From the NCBI RefSeq assembly GCF_030247185.1, contig NC_080570.1, positions 78,476,840-78,540,839 on the forward strand: a stretch of 64,000 nucleotides of DNA, given 5' to 3'. The first letter of the stretch is position 1, and each line of letters opens with the position of its first letter. Of the stretch, positions 20,001 to 35,000 are shown piece after piece. Source of the stretch: Malaya genurostris. Its lineage: Eukaryota; Arthropoda; Insecta; Diptera; Culicidae. The translations under genes and the position numbers were made by a program. The notes below the pieces were generated by a model. It saw only the letters and a list, made by a program, of their open reading frames with translations. It was not told where the DNA came from and made no database searches.

Positions 20001-23000
20001 TAACTTAAGTTATGTGTTCGCATTGAGACGTGATCCTTCTATCCGGCAGGTATATCTTAGCGTGCTGCTTTTGCACGCCAAGCTCTACCTGTTGGCAGAT
20101 CAGCTCAGTTCTGTATTTCTACCGACAGTTTGAGACTGACAGAAGTGGCCACTTCGAATCAGCTAGAGCAAAATCTTGACTCTTGCTACCAGACTCTCCA
20201 CTAATGCCAGCTTGTGACAAGAGATTCTAAGAGGGGGCGCGTCGGAGCCGATTGTAGGTCGTATAAATCTGGTCTTCCACGGTTTCTCGGCCAGAGTCCA
20301 GCTTGTGGAAAATGGCTTGTAACTAAGCTCAGCCTATTTCAGTGAGCAGAGAGTGAGAAAGGCGCTTCCGAACAGATCCATCCGACACTAAAACCAGCAA
20401 GTCATGATTCTCTCAACTGGAGACAAAGACAACCGCTGTTCAGCATCAAACTGAAGAATGAAAGGTGATATTCACTACACGCGAGATACGACCGGGGTGG
20501 ACAAGACTTAGACGTATACTCGTTTATTAACAATTTCTTAAAGCTATTTATAATAAGAAAAGTGTTGCATTGAATTGGAACGTTGCGCAACATATGACGC
20601 AACGTATTGTTGTTTTCTCTTTCCATTCCACAACGGGAGTCCTGGCGGTTCGTCCGCGTCCCTAGCTATGCATACGCGCGCATCTGGTTTACATAAATTT
20701 CTGCTTGGTTCTCTTAGCCGGCATTTGTTTACCTCCTACATTGAATAGTCTATAAGGCCCTAGCGCGCAGCTCTGTAAAATCTATCCTGCCTGTGTGCAT
20801 ATGCTGATCCCTTTCTTAAGAGGAACGGAAAGGTTTTATTACTATGGAAAATAAACATGAGACTTAAACTGGGGTAAACAGTCCTAGTTTTCTTATCGAG
20901 TGGTTGAGCATTTTTTATGCTATATTGAAATGTTCGATCGCGTTTTGAAATCCTGGATTTGAATTTGATGAAATGGATGAAATCTGCCGGGTAACTTTTC
21001 TAATTTTAAGCCGTGTTGGAATATTATGCACTGACAATTTTTTCAGTAAATTGATTTTCTGGCCTTGATAATAGTATATCATAAGAATTTTTCTTATCTG
21101 ATTCTGATGCAGTTTGTTCAATTGTACTCCATTTGAAAAAGGGCGGGAGATCAACGATTTCAGACGTAGATCATGTCATGTCTTATCTTGATCATATGTG
21201 ATTTTCCTCCACCAACATCAAAGCTTATCGAAATATCCAATGATTGAACTTACATAAATCAAGAATCATTTTAGCTCAAAATCACTATCCATTGTGTGAC
21301 GGAGGATCAGTACCGATATTGATCGATGTGATTTAAAATTCACTTATCAACTGATCTTAAAAAGATTCTGCGGCAGTGATCTCGTTTTGGTGAGGTTTTG
21401 GTCTTTATTTTCTCAGCCCAGTATGCTACACTAAGGAAATATTATTCTTTACCTTTACCTTTACAATAATATATCTGTGTACCCCTAGGAGGAATAAAAC
21501 AGATGATTTAAATGTTTCATCAATTCCAACCAAATACTTTTGTTAATTTATATAATTGATATTAATAAAATAATTCAGATGATTTTGTAGTTTTATGGAT
21601 ATTTTTTAATCTAATGACAGCATGTAATAAATCGATTATTCCCTCATATTTGTATGGTTTTTCATACATATTGAGAATGTATTGAGATGAATTATATTTA
21701 TTTTGAATTCGTGACATGTGACATAGGGGGGGGGGGGGGTCTTTGCTTCTGTGACAATTTGTGACAAAGGGGGGATGGGGAGTCAAAAATCGTCAAAAAA
21801 ACGTGACGTCTTTTATGGGCAGCCCCTTATTGAGCAGGGCTTGTATTGTGAATCCTCAAACGAACGAAGCAACAAAAAACATCTACTGTGAACACTTTGC
21901 TTGACATAGCTGAATGAGAGACCTATATTAGAGAGAAATTAGAGAGCAGACCAATTCCCCTTGCCAAGTAAATTGTCTCTGCTCTCAGTCTCAGTTAACA
22001 CATTAACTAAGCAATCCATGACAATGTAATGAAATGAAGGATTCGCTCTCATTAGTATTGTACGAGAAAGAAGACCTTGCCTCACGGCGTGCTACAAGAC
22101 GCGAAGCAAAGTCATATAGGCAATGTTTACGGTTTATTTTTGAAGTGTAGGTTTACAGAAATCATTTTTAACATAATGTTCGCATTCCAAGACCAAATTT
22201 GATCACATTTCAAACATACTTTAAACATTTTATAGCAGAAATTTTGCATTTGAGCCCATTTTCAAAAGGATTAATTTGTTTCTTGTCAGTTTACACTGTA
22301 AATATATCCTACAAAAACACTAAAAGCAATGTTCTTTAAATTAATATTCATCGGAACTAAAAGTTTTGAATCTAGTTTCCTCATAGGCATCTACAATATG
22401 AGAACCGTTCATAAAATGCTAACCTCATGAAGCATAGGTCTCAGCAAGCGGGCATATTCATGAACTAATGAACGAACGAAGCAGCTCTCCTTGCTTGGGT
22501 TGCGCTGTGAATTCTACCTGACATACGAATGTGTGTGAATAGCACTGATGGTGAAACCCTTTTGTTCATATTCGTTGCTTCAATTTGCAAGCCCTGTTAT
22601 TGAGACGAATATTGATGAAATTTAGTCAACAATTAGGAAACTTAAAAACATGAAGGCTCCTGGTAATGATGGAATTTTTAATATTCTTATTAAAAATCTT
22701 CCCGATGTTGCCTTGAGACTCTTGGTTAAAATTTTCAACAAGTGTTTTTCTTTAGCTTACTTCCCAAAAAGATAGAAAAACGCTAAAGCAATTCCTATCC
22801 TCAAACCTGATAAAAACCCAGCAGAAACATCAAGTTATCGACCAATTAGCTTACTTTCTTCTATCAGTAAACTTTTTGAAAAAATTATCTTGTTGAGAAT
22901 GATGTCTCATATAAATGAGAATTCAATTTTTTTACCAGAGCAGTTTGGATTTCGTCATGAACATTCAACTACTCATCAACTTGCGAACATGACAAAAGCT

Positions 23001-26000
23001 AATAAATCTTCTGGGTTATCCACTGGAGTTGCTCTTCTAGACATAGAAAAAGCATTCGATAGTGTTTGGCACAAAGGGTTAATAGCAAAAATGTCTTATT
23101 TCCAGTTTCCTATTTATTTGATCAAAATGATTCAAAATTATTTAACTGATCGTACTCTTCAGGTTAGCTATCAGAATTGTAAATCTGAACTGCTACCCGT
23201 ACGAGTAGGTGTTCCGCAGGGTTCGAGCGTAACCAATCTTGTATAATATTTTCACTTTTGATCTTCCAAATCTACCCGTTGGTTGTCAGAAATCGCTATT
23301 CTTTGACGACACTAGTCTGTTAGCCTCAGGTAGAAATCTAAGAATGATCTGCAGTCGCCTACAGAGAAGCTTAACTATTTTCAGTGATTATCTGTCAAAA
23401 TGGAAAATTTAACCAAATGCAGCGAAAACGCAATTAATTATCTTTCCTCATAAAACAAGAGCTTCTTTTCTTAAACCAAACAATAATCACATTCTCAAAT
23501 TGAATGGCTTGGAATTGACATGGTCTGATCAATACTTAGGTTTAACGTATGATAAAAAACTCACTTTCAAGGATCACATTGAAGGAATCCAGGCAAAGTG
23601 TAATAATTATATTAAATGTTTATATCCTTTTATAAACAGAAATTCTAAGCTCTGTCTAAAAAACAAGTTGTTAATTTATAAACAAATTTTAATACCAGCC
23701 ATGCTTTATGCAGTACCAATTTGGTCAAGTTGTTGTTCCACCAGGAAGAAAACGCTTCAAAGGATTCAGAATAAAATTCTGAAAATGATTATGAAGCGTC
23801 TTCCCTGGTTTAGTACAAATGAGTTACATAGACTCACAAATATAGAACCATTAGATGTAATGTCACATAATCTTCAATTGAATCGATTCGCACTCTGTAT
23901 TAGTTAGTAAGTTAGTATAGAGGTTCCTTTTCCCCATTACACAATTCAAGTAGGTTTAGAACTTTCCCTACACAAAATCACAGAATTGCGGAAGCAAATG
24001 ATGTCTTCATGGTAATAACCAAATCATGTATATAATAGGGCTGAAAAGTCACCACTTGTGGCTGAACACCCAATTTAAATCTTAATAATTTAATTTTAAC
24101 TCATATTCCAATAAAAAGTTATTAAAACAAGTACACCCGTTTCTCACTAGCGGCGTTGTCATGATAAAAAAATTATTGCGCAGGACAAATGAGAACACGA
24201 ACATTGATCGTCGCGTAAAAATAAAAATGCTTGAGGACAGTAACGGTAACAATCCTCAACAAAAAGCGGCGGAGTTACGGTAAAGCTACCGGATTTCTGG
24301 AGACATGATCCCGCTAATGTTGTTTGTGATCACACCAAGTTTCACCACATCATCGCGAAAATCGATCAAACCATTTTATGCCACATAGGGACCGTTCATA
24401 AACCCCGTTGACTCACTAGGCGGAGGGGGGGTCTTACGAAAGTCTACGTTAGTCTACGAGGGGAGAGGGGGGTTTTTAACTGAAGTCTACGTAGTCTCGT
24501 AATTATTTGTAAAATTTTTCAAGACAGACAAATAGATTAGCTTAGTTAACCGTCCGCACGTTTCCTTCGATTGATTAAAAACATTAAAAACCTGTTTTAA
24601 TCCACCTAGTGGTATAATGATGCCTTTCTCATATCAATCATACTATCATATATAATACTGTGGTATTCTTCAAATAACTTTCTTCGATTCTTAAAAGAAT
24701 AGCCGAAATCGGTTTGTTTGACCGTCTACTGATAAAACCTATCAGTTGGAGAAAATTTGAGGTCGATTTTGAATTTTTTTCGCTTTTCCGTGCTTTTCAG
24801 TGGTGGTATAAAATTTTTAACACACTTTACTCTATATTTCCGGATCCGGATGTCGGATCCGGATGAAATTCAGGAATTAATTCAGGACCTTTCATTTGAA
24901 CCTAAGTTTGTGAGAATCGGTCGCGCCATCTATGATAAAACTTAAAACACATAATATTCAGGAATTTTGTATGGGACCCCAAGACCTTTCATTTGAATCT
25001 AAGTTTGTGAAAATCGGTTCAGCCATCTCTGAGAAAAGTTATTTTCACAGTTTTTTGCACATTTTACCCCATAATTCCGAAACCGGAAGTCGAATCCAAA
25101 TAATATTCAGGAATTTTGTATGGGACCACAAGGCCTTTCATTTGAATCTAAGTTTGTGAAAATCTCGGAGAAAAGTTAGTGCTAAAAAACGTTACATACA
25201 CACATACGCACATACACACAAACATACACCCATACATACACACACAGACATTTTGCGTACTCGACGAACTGAGTCGAATGGTATATGACACTCGGCCGTC
25301 CGGGCCTCGGTTCAAAAGTCGGTTTTCACAGTGATTGCATAACTGTGTTCCCTGGCGGAACCCACTGGATCTCCCACCGTATCCTGACCAGTGCGGTAAA
25401 ATTTCACTTTCAATCGAATACTATAAGATGAAATTTATGGCCGCTGACCGTCAGCATATCCCTGCTAATTCATTTGACTTTTGCTGCCATTTTCAAGTGA
25501 AGCTCCCGGAATTCATCGTCAGTTGAATAATCATACCTAGTCACCTGAAGTTTTGCTTACTAAGTTTCGAAAGCCAAGTAGTGTAGCTCCTTCATTGCCT
25601 TCGCTCTTGGTAGTAAGCAAGTTCGAACGAATAGAATTATAAATGGAGTAAAGTATTAAAAATTAAAACTGAAAGAGGAAACAATTAATTTATTTGTATT
25701 CTGTGATTGATATTTCAGCTATCTGGTTTGTCTTTCATGTATTATTGGAACCAATTCGAATGTTTACATGAACCTCATTTGAAGGCCGCTCTCACACTAT
25801 TGAAAGAGATATTTTGTTACTTTAAGAGATCAACTGACGGTAGTTAAACTGAGCCTCGATTGAAGAGAGTGATGAAATGAATGCTGCCCGTTCGGGTCGT
25901 CAGCAAACATTGTGTGTGTCAGATAGTGAAGTTTACTGCATTAGTGAGATCGTCAATGTGTTCCACATTCAGTTTCAATAGCATAGAATGAAGTTTTACT

Positions 26001-29000
26001 GCACTGATCCTGACCGTTGTCGCCTGATTGGACTGGAAACACTAGAGCGACGTAGAAAGATACAGCAAGCGTTACTTGTGGCTAAAGTAATCAATGGCGA
26101 TATTGATTCACCAAAATTGTTATCTCTCCTTGACTTCCAGGCTTCTTAGCGATCTCTACGCTCGACGAGTCTACTTCAACCAAGATTTAATCGTACTACT
26201 TTCGGACTACATGAACCAATGACAGCATGTATACGTGCATTTTCCAAAGTTGAGCATCTGTTCGAATTTGGGGAACCATCGCATAAGTTTGCACAAAAGT
26301 TATCAAGTGTTTCTTTTTTATAAATTTACCGTTTGTACCTTTTTCCCTTCATTTAGACTATTATTTGTGAGATGAATTATTTTAACAAATAAACAAATAA
26401 CCTTTCTATATAAGAAAGGAAAAAACAGTTGAATAAAATGCACGATACGTGCAACCTCAACCGACTTAGAACATAAAATTAGTAATAACGTGAATGATCA
26501 CTCTCGTTCACAAGTGTCATAGGACAGGACCTTACCACAAGTGTCACATGACCAATGTTAGTAGGGTGAGTTTATTAAGGTCACTTACCTTATGATAAAA
26601 AAAGAACCGGAATTTTCATTTTAAAATTCCCGCGCTTGTCCAATCGGTAAACTTTTATTCTCTCAACGTCGGCAACACTTTTATACACATTCTGTCAAAT
26701 TTTGACGCATATCGTACGATTAGTTTTTGTTTGGCGTCTATACAAAGAAGTTGAAAAATTTTCGTGTGGCGATTTTTATAATGGATGAAAATTTAGAACA
26801 TATTTTAGATATGGCTTAGTCGATTTCTTCAAACTTGGATCAATACAGTGTGCAATATAGTGATATGAGTGTTCAAAATCATTATATCGATGACAACATT
26901 TCATAAGGTGCTAAGAACAAAGAGATACATTTAGGATAATCAACTTTGAAAAATGAGTGAGCATTTTTAATTCCTATTTAACTATTTGAACACATAATTT
27001 GTGTCTTGCATTAGAATATGTTGTAAGCATTTACAAAGTACTCAAACAAATCGTGGTTTTAATTTATGTATAATATTTAACAAGAAAATTAACCAAAAAA
27101 TGTTTTGGTCCCTTTCAAAAGGCAACGTTGTTTTTATGCCATTCATTGAAACACCTTTTCGGCAAAATATTGTTCATACACCCTGCTTTTAGGCCTTTTC
27201 TTTTAATCAAAACAACTTGTGACGTTTGTCTTTAAACCCATTTCGTTCTGTGACTTGTTTTTAGACCCTTTTTTTTAATATGGGAGGTGAATTGAGTAAT
27301 TTCTGCGTTCAGTGGATCGAGTGATTTCGCGGCAGCTGAGAAAAGAATTTCGGAGGGCCGCGGGAAAAACATCCCCAGAATGGAATTCCCGGCAGATGGT
27401 AGTTGTATCAGATGGCAATCTCTGGATACAGCACCAGTAGATCAAATTGAAGGAAATTGAAGTGGCATGGACAAGAGTTAAAGTATTGGATAGATGAAGG
27501 GAGAGGAAAAACAGTTTTTATTTAATCAGTGTTACAATCGATTCCTATATCCACATCCATATCTGCATCGAAAACAAATTCCTCCTCCATATCTTTTAGC
27601 TTTCGTCCACGTTTCGAAGGAGCAATATTTTTTAACATAGTCTCATAATATTCCTTATTAGAAACGTAAGCTATGAGCTCTCTCAGATCGTTGAGCTTGG
27701 CTTGCTGTATTTTTATTGGACTGTCATATAGTCGTTCTAGCTCTGGAATGGACGAATTTTCTAGATCGTATGGCTCTGCCAAAGTGAAAGTAGTGTATTC
27801 ATCGTGGTGGCATGTTTTGAAACTCACTACTCCCGGTTTGAAAGAGTTGTATATTTGAATTTTAAAGAATCGTTCTTGTCGTCACATTTAGGGCGTTTGT
27901 ATCGCAAAGTGAGCTTTTTCAATGAAAAGAACTGTGATTGCTCAAGTTCAATTACATGAAACGGTGATTTTGTTCGAACTTGGGCAATAAACACCGCCCA
28001 ATCTCTTGGTATTTCTATATCAATATTAATTGATTTTTTCGTTTTCTCAATCGCCGCGTGCACAGAATCAACTTCCATGTGGCTGTGTCCAGACACCATA
28101 AAATTGTGTCTAATAATGATATTCCGTCCTTTTAGATACATGGACTCAATAAAGTAGCTAAACATGGCACACATGACAAAATTATGGTTCTGACCGCTGC
28201 ATCTGTCAGAATACAGAATGAGAAGCTCAAGATCAGGATTCCCCTCGAACACAGTCGTGAGGAAATACAGTACACAACAACCAATTTCTTGAGCACCTCG
28301 TCGAGCAATCGTTTCGTTCCACAAATAGCACTTTACACTATTTTTGCCATTTATAGTATAAAATATAGTTAAATTGTATGTATAAAGTTGGCGTTTATAA
28401 TAAGCGATCCCGCAGCGTAGATATGGAGTTGCTAAGCATTTTTGTAAATCAAAGCTTGCCGTACAAACAGTCTTGTCCCTTTTAGCTTTTGCGACATCCT
28501 CTCGTTTGATCTGGTATACGTAATTGGATGCTTCTTGATGCTTTTTATGAGCCTGTAGAATATCGTTTATTATGGTAGGGTCAGACGCTACCTTTATTGC
28601 GATTTTAAATTTGTCGCAATCATTGCAGCAGTCCTTCTGTGGCTTTTTAAAGCTCAAATTAAATGATCTGAATATTATGCGATAAGTGTTATAGTGAACT
28701 ATTTCCTTATTTTCAGCTTTACATTTGTCGACGTATAAGTCAAACATTTTACGAATATTCAAGTCTGAAGATAAGTACATTCGAGTGCTTGATTACCGAC
28801 AGTAGTGTGATCGATATGAGGGAAACGACTTAATGTGATTCTCGATATAAGATCGACTTTCTTGGTTAATAGTTATCCGGTTTGAAAACATAATTCTGTT
28901 GTCTTCGGCGCAAATACCCGAACCACGTAGGACCTTTTCAGCAAGAACTCTAGCCTTTTGCATCCAATGTCAAATGTGGCTAGAAACATATTTTTACACA

Positions 29001-32000
29001 CTCGAACTCTACCTCCTACGCCAGGTAAGAAGTATTGAAATGTAAATTTTCTTTTGGAATTTAAAACCTAGAAAACAAATAAAAACGTGATATTATACCA
29101 CACGAACACTGACTTTCAAAACACTTACTCGATGTTTCGCTGCATATTTCACATCAATATGCGAGCTCAAGAACTGATTCTGTCCTGAAGATTTGAGTCG
29201 TAGTAAACTGAACAACAGTTTTTCACGCATTTCTTCAGTGTACTTAGAACTACAACTTATTCTTGCACATTTGCATGACTCCTTGATTTTTCGAGCTGGT
29301 ACTTTTTTGCCACTAGAGTTTGTATACTCCATGCCGCGTTCCTTTAATTCTTTACTGTTCAAATTCACGTCTTTTGATTTTCGAGTTGGTTTTTCGAAGC
29401 TCTTAATATCCAACTCATCTGAAAAATATATATACTTATATTAGAATATGACGATATCGTCGCTGTCTTTGGTGTTTGTTCTGAAAATCCGCAAAGGTAG
29501 ACATCACATGTATGTGCTACAATGAAGTAATTAATTGGAAGCACTATAAACAAAATCTTCAGCTTTCAGATTTTATGAACAAAACATAAACGAAAAACTG
29601 AAATTGCATATTAAATCAAATGCAGGAAACATGGGATAGTACATCATACAAAAAGTGCAATCAAAAACTGATTTCAATGTGAAAGCATAAGAATCGTAGA
29701 TGATCATGTCTATGCCGGTCATTGTAGGAAGGGAAGAAATGTGAGTTCAACACTTGTTGCTACTAGTGACTGAGAAATTTTCTAAATCATAGGAAAAAAC
29801 GCGTAAGGAAAGAAAATTTATTATGGTAGATGTAATTCAATCACCGCGCATATAAACGTTACGTATAAAAGTCCAGATAAGTAACTAAATCGATGGGGAG
29901 AAGGGTATAGCGTGATGGGTGAGTCTATGTCTGGGTTCGATTTACAATTCCCGGTGAACGACCGAGAATAGTTAAAAAAGGGGCAAAATTAACAGACAAT
30001 AATAATAATTTACAATTATAAGCAATGCGATGTGATAGGCATGATGCAAGATACTAAAATGGAAAACTTGTAATGATATGTAATACCCGAACTATATCCA
30101 TGCATTATTAAGGATATGTTCATTTATATAAAATACTAGCTGAATTATCCGGCATTACTCGGAAATGTTTCGTGAAGGCAAGACTGGAAAAAGGACTGTC
30201 CAATGAAAAATAGCAAAAGAGAAAAATTGCCAAAATTATATCCAGAGAAAGAACTCAAACCTGCTAACTGCTCCAATGCGGGAATTCGGAACAACACTGC
30301 GTACAAGTGAGGGATACATTTGGCATGTTGAACGTACCATCTTTTAGTGACATTGCTGAACTAATACTGATGTTGTTCTGAACTAAATGATAATTAATCT
30401 TTCCTTACACATAAAGACTCACCAGATTCCGCATCCGTTGTGTCATCCTCATTAATTAAAGTATAATTATGGAAAGGTTGAAAATGTTCAAATATGGATA
30501 AGTCGTTCAACATTGCGGTATTTCCCGCATCTTCTTCACCCTCGCTGACATCAGAATCTGAGTCACAACTCTCATTGCAGTTGTGTTCCGTCATTGCTTG
30601 ATCTTGTATTATCAAACCAGACTGTTTTTCGCGACCTTCTTGATCAATGATTGAATCACATGGCAAATGATCTGTTTGATTATAGATTAATTTAATAATT
30701 GAACTAACACTTATACCATAAAAATTACAGTTAGAAAACATCGATGTACTTTTAGCGACCCGAGCACAATATTTGCTTGAGGTATTTTGAGGAGACTTCG
30801 GGGATGCCTCACAATGCGTGTGTGATGTTTTCATTACGGGAATTGAGAATGTTGTATTACTAGACTGCTGATTTGATGATAAACCATACGATTTTAAGCG
30901 AGGAGTATGAAGACCAAACGTTGTAGCAAATGATGACTGATAGGAGCGTTCGTTTATGGATCGTGAATGAATGCGGCTACAAGAAGTTTGTAGTGCTCGA
31001 TGTTTCAAAATTCGATCTATTGAAGGTTCTTCAAGGCTACGATCGCTTCTTGATGTCCGCACAGAATGATTTCGAAAAACGCGGTGTTTCATTGTTCCAG
31101 CAACAGAGATAGTGCGACTGCCCGTTGATGATCCAAGGCTATCGTTATGAAGTGGTGAGATCCTTGTTGAATCAGAATCTCTTGATAAACGTTTCAACAT
31201 TGGCTCGTGGGTAAAATTAGTTGTATTGGCAAGATTACGGCAAGGATGGCGTGTTGCATTTGACATAGGCTGTTTTTAAAATTTTGGTGGCGTCTTATCT
31301 CTAAGAGACCAAATGTATCCTTCGTCTGCAGTCCGTATAAGCATATTACAAGTAGGTTCGTTGTGCGGAGTATAAAACAACGGATAATCCATTGTACGAA
31401 TTAGCAAAGACTCACTGCTTAATTGATCTCTGTCTAATTCCGGTTGACACAACAAAGACTTATTGTTTAGCGGTGTAGACGAAACAATATTTGTAAAAGA
31501 TAAACTTGGACTTCCGATTGTGCTGTTTGCGAAGCATTTCGATATATTTGGTGCGGAACTATTTCCGACCTCTTCATATAATGCTACTGACGGATTACTG
31601 AAAAGCGCAACATTCTCATCTTCATCGTTCTCGATCATTGCTGCTGCATCTGAAAAAGAGTCTACTTATTTGCCGTGATATTTCTCCTTTTGAACATTTG
31701 TACCTAGCTGTAAATGAAACCCGTTAGAGTTTTCCATTAAAATAGTCGAAGCGCTTAACTTGAAAAATAATTCAATTTTGTTTTTTTTTCAACGATTAAA
31801 ACATAATGGTCTAAATCGCAAGCACACTAGAAAACGAGAAAATGTTTAAAAGCCCTTTTCCAATCGAAGAACATACAACCTTTTCCACACTGAAAATTTT
31901 ATAGTACCATTCCAATTTGTAGCCGACTTGAAAATAATTAAATTACCATGTATTTCCATAAATTTACGTTCGAAATTTTCTTATTTGATTTAAAGGATTC

Positions 32001-35000
32001 AACATTCGTTACAACCTGCGTTATTATATAGATTATGAGTAAACATTTGAATAAACTCAAACTGAAACGGCACATGCACGAATAGGCTTGTTTTGATTTT
32101 GGATGCATATGCTCCCATGTTTATCATATGAATATAAAAGGTAACACAAACAAAATTTGATCATTACAATTATTTTGTTGATGTGACATTTTGAAGATTT
32201 CGATTTCAGAGGAATTTTTCAAACAAACATTAGCTCATTTTAAGTGAATCAATAGATTGTTTAGTGATTAAAAAATGTATGCATTAATTGAATTTGTTTA
32301 CATTTGGTTTATGTGCCCTTATGAAAAGTTGTCATCGATATATATTCAAAATTTGTAAGAAATCTAAGAAATTCATCTCAAAAAGCTACATTTTCAAAAT
32401 TAGGCTTGATGCTTGTAAAATGATGCTTAAATAAATTAATTTCTCATATACTCCAATGAGAATTATGATAATATAGTGATTGCATTACGCTTCAACATCG
32501 TTGATATCTTTCTCATAAACAAAAAAAAACTCTAAATATAGGACACATTGAACGTCCCCGAGGCTGACTATAAAAAAGTGGACTTTCCGTTCAAACGATA
32601 TCGTTCCAAATCATTACTAAATTTTCTATCCCCAGTTTGATTATACATAAGTCAACATTATTTATGTATGTTTTACCCTTTCGACAGGCTGAGAAGAGAG
32701 CACATCATAATGCACTAGAGCGGAAGAGACGAGATCATATTAAGGACAGTTTTACTTCTCTTCGTGATTCCGTACCGGCACTACACGGGGAAAAGGTAAA
32801 TGTAGGCAAACCCAATTCTGTGTGAGACATCTATACCATCGAAATTTTAACATTTTATAGGCGAGTCGGGCGCAGATTTTAAAGAAAGCGGCGGAGTATA
32901 TCCAGTTTATGAGACGTAAAAACAATTCTCATCAGCAGGATATAGATGATCTCAAGCGTCAGAATAGTCTTCTTGAAACGCAAAGTAAGTATTTTCAAAC
33001 ACGCAATAAATATTAGATTAATACAAAAATACGCAAAGCAGTATTCTTAGTGTCAGTAGGGTCGTAGTACTAGCCATGCAATGATTCTGCATGCTAAGAA
33101 TTTTCTGCGAAGTCTGTTAAAAAAGAGAGGTCAAATTTCACAAAAAGAGTGTAATGCCAAGACTTCGCTTTTAGCATTAATTCTAGATTCTTAGTTAAAG
33201 ATAAAGTTCAACAAATTTTCTAGGCGAATAAATAATTCGGTTATGTTAGGTTATGCGAATGTTTGATGTGAAATTTTGTATGTGATATATTATGCCGTGC
33301 ATACCAAAAATAACAATCATGGTATGTATACAAATTTTTAATGTGATTTGTGTAAATTTTGAGTTATTTTTATTAGAAATATTACATTTGAAGATTCATT
33401 TATTTATGCATTGAGAGCAGGATAAAGCCTGTTGGGTCCGTAATTTTCTAATCTCTTTATCCCACAGATATAAAATATCAGATTTTATTTCAACAGATCT
33501 AAAATATCTATATGGTACACAGTCTGTTAAGTAAGAGCGTGTCCACCTTAACTTACGATCGGTAAATGCGATCTTGATTTGTTTTTTGTGCTTTGAAAAC
33601 CAAAACTTGTTCCTCGTGCCAATTAATTCTGATTCCTGATTCTGATACGTCAAGGACAAGCGAAGTTGAAGCAAAACGGTCTCGAGCGAAAAAACACTTC
33701 ACCATTCTGGAACATTTGTGCGCTAACAATGTAAAAATCTTGTAAGAATATAATGATCCTGATATCACCTGTTGTAAATCCTATCGAAAACGTCTGAGCC
33801 TAACTCAGGCAGAAGCTCCATTGAAAACGTGATTACACTTTGAAGTAGCTCTCCCGAAAAACTCGACTCATTTGAAAGCCGCTTTTCCTCGAATATGCCG
33901 GAAATTTAGTAGAAAGTATGCCTCGGAGTTACCAAGCAATAATTAATGCTGGTGGTGATTATGTATAAGTCTAAAACTATTTTCAAATAAACTTTCTCAA
34001 AATTATGCATACTGCTCCTACAAGGCTTATAACATAATCACTCTCATTCTTGTTTACGTCCGTATCGACCATACGACGAACGGATACTTTCAAACAAATA
34101 CGAATAAATCATTCTTTTCACTCTAATGAATTCGAGCGCGACTCGTTTGCCACAACATATTTAAATATTAGTAAACTTCTTCAAATAAACACTAAACCAT
34201 GATGAAATCGCTCGAATTTTTATCATAACCATATTCGAAACGCTAGAATATATGCCAGTTTATTGTCGAACAATACGTGTATTTAAACATCATTCGCCCG
34301 AGGCTCATCGTATCATCCATTCCATTGCTTCCTCGTTGGTGTTGTGTGTGATTTCCGTTTTCTTCTCGTTTTCCTTGTTGAACGTAGTCTTGAGCAGAGC
34401 TGCAAATTGTCAGTCATGTCAAATGACCTTGACAGACTGACTAAAATCATCGTCAACTGTAATCGGTACGATCAAAGTGTCTGTGAAATGAGATACTCGA
34501 TAGTTCAATGACCAAGTAGAAGTATACTCAGTCAGAGACAGATGATGCATTTTGTTCTCTCTCTCATTCTCCTATTCCCTGTTGACGTACAAAAATTCCA
34601 TGAGAGTACTAACATAAACATAAATTGATAAAGTTCATTGTTCTTTGTAAAAAGTCAGTATTGAGTATAATATCAAGAGAATTTAAGTTATGACAGATCG
34701 GCTCTCAGACACCAATCGTCGGTAGAGTCTGGTTGGCAGCAGTCCAGTGACATAAACTTTCCAATCTTCGTCGTGCAAAGTTGCTCGTTGATAGTGACAT
34801 TTAGCAGCTCTGGTCTTGAGCTCATTGATAGTTCTTGTTCACTAGTAACCGTTCCTTAACGGTTGTCCTTGTCTTTGGTTGAAGATGTCCTTTTCGCAGC
34901 TTCAATGCTGGGTATACCGTAGTGTGCAGGTTGTTCACAAATCTGACATGTAATCAGCTGATTCTCATTAGTAATCAGCGTTTTACACGGATGTCTCCCG

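Larger units (their letters stand above)
18719..24127 (+). mobile_element. Degenerate Jockey-type LINE with nested insertions
   Basis: 5'-truncated copy of the same family as the minus-strand element at 51163-56757. It contains the end of ORF1, a shortened endonuclease (to about 19620), then Harbinger-like (19639-21826) and hAT (21835-22596) insertions, then RT (22605-23907) and a 3' UTR ending near 24127 with the same AATAAA-containing tail. Both ORF parts carry stops and frameshifts (for example TAA after LSVP near 19201 and a TAG before ATIRKLKN), so it is an old copy. Confidence 0.8.

Noticed and set aside
32637..32825. 62-aa ORF starting before Max exon 3
   Set aside because: Its first part is intron 2 sequence read through; the real coding part begins after the CGACAG acceptor at 32688.
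33396..33768. Two overlapping minus-strand ORFs in Max intron 4
   Set aside because: No recognisable domain, no splice support, and composition like the surrounding intron.
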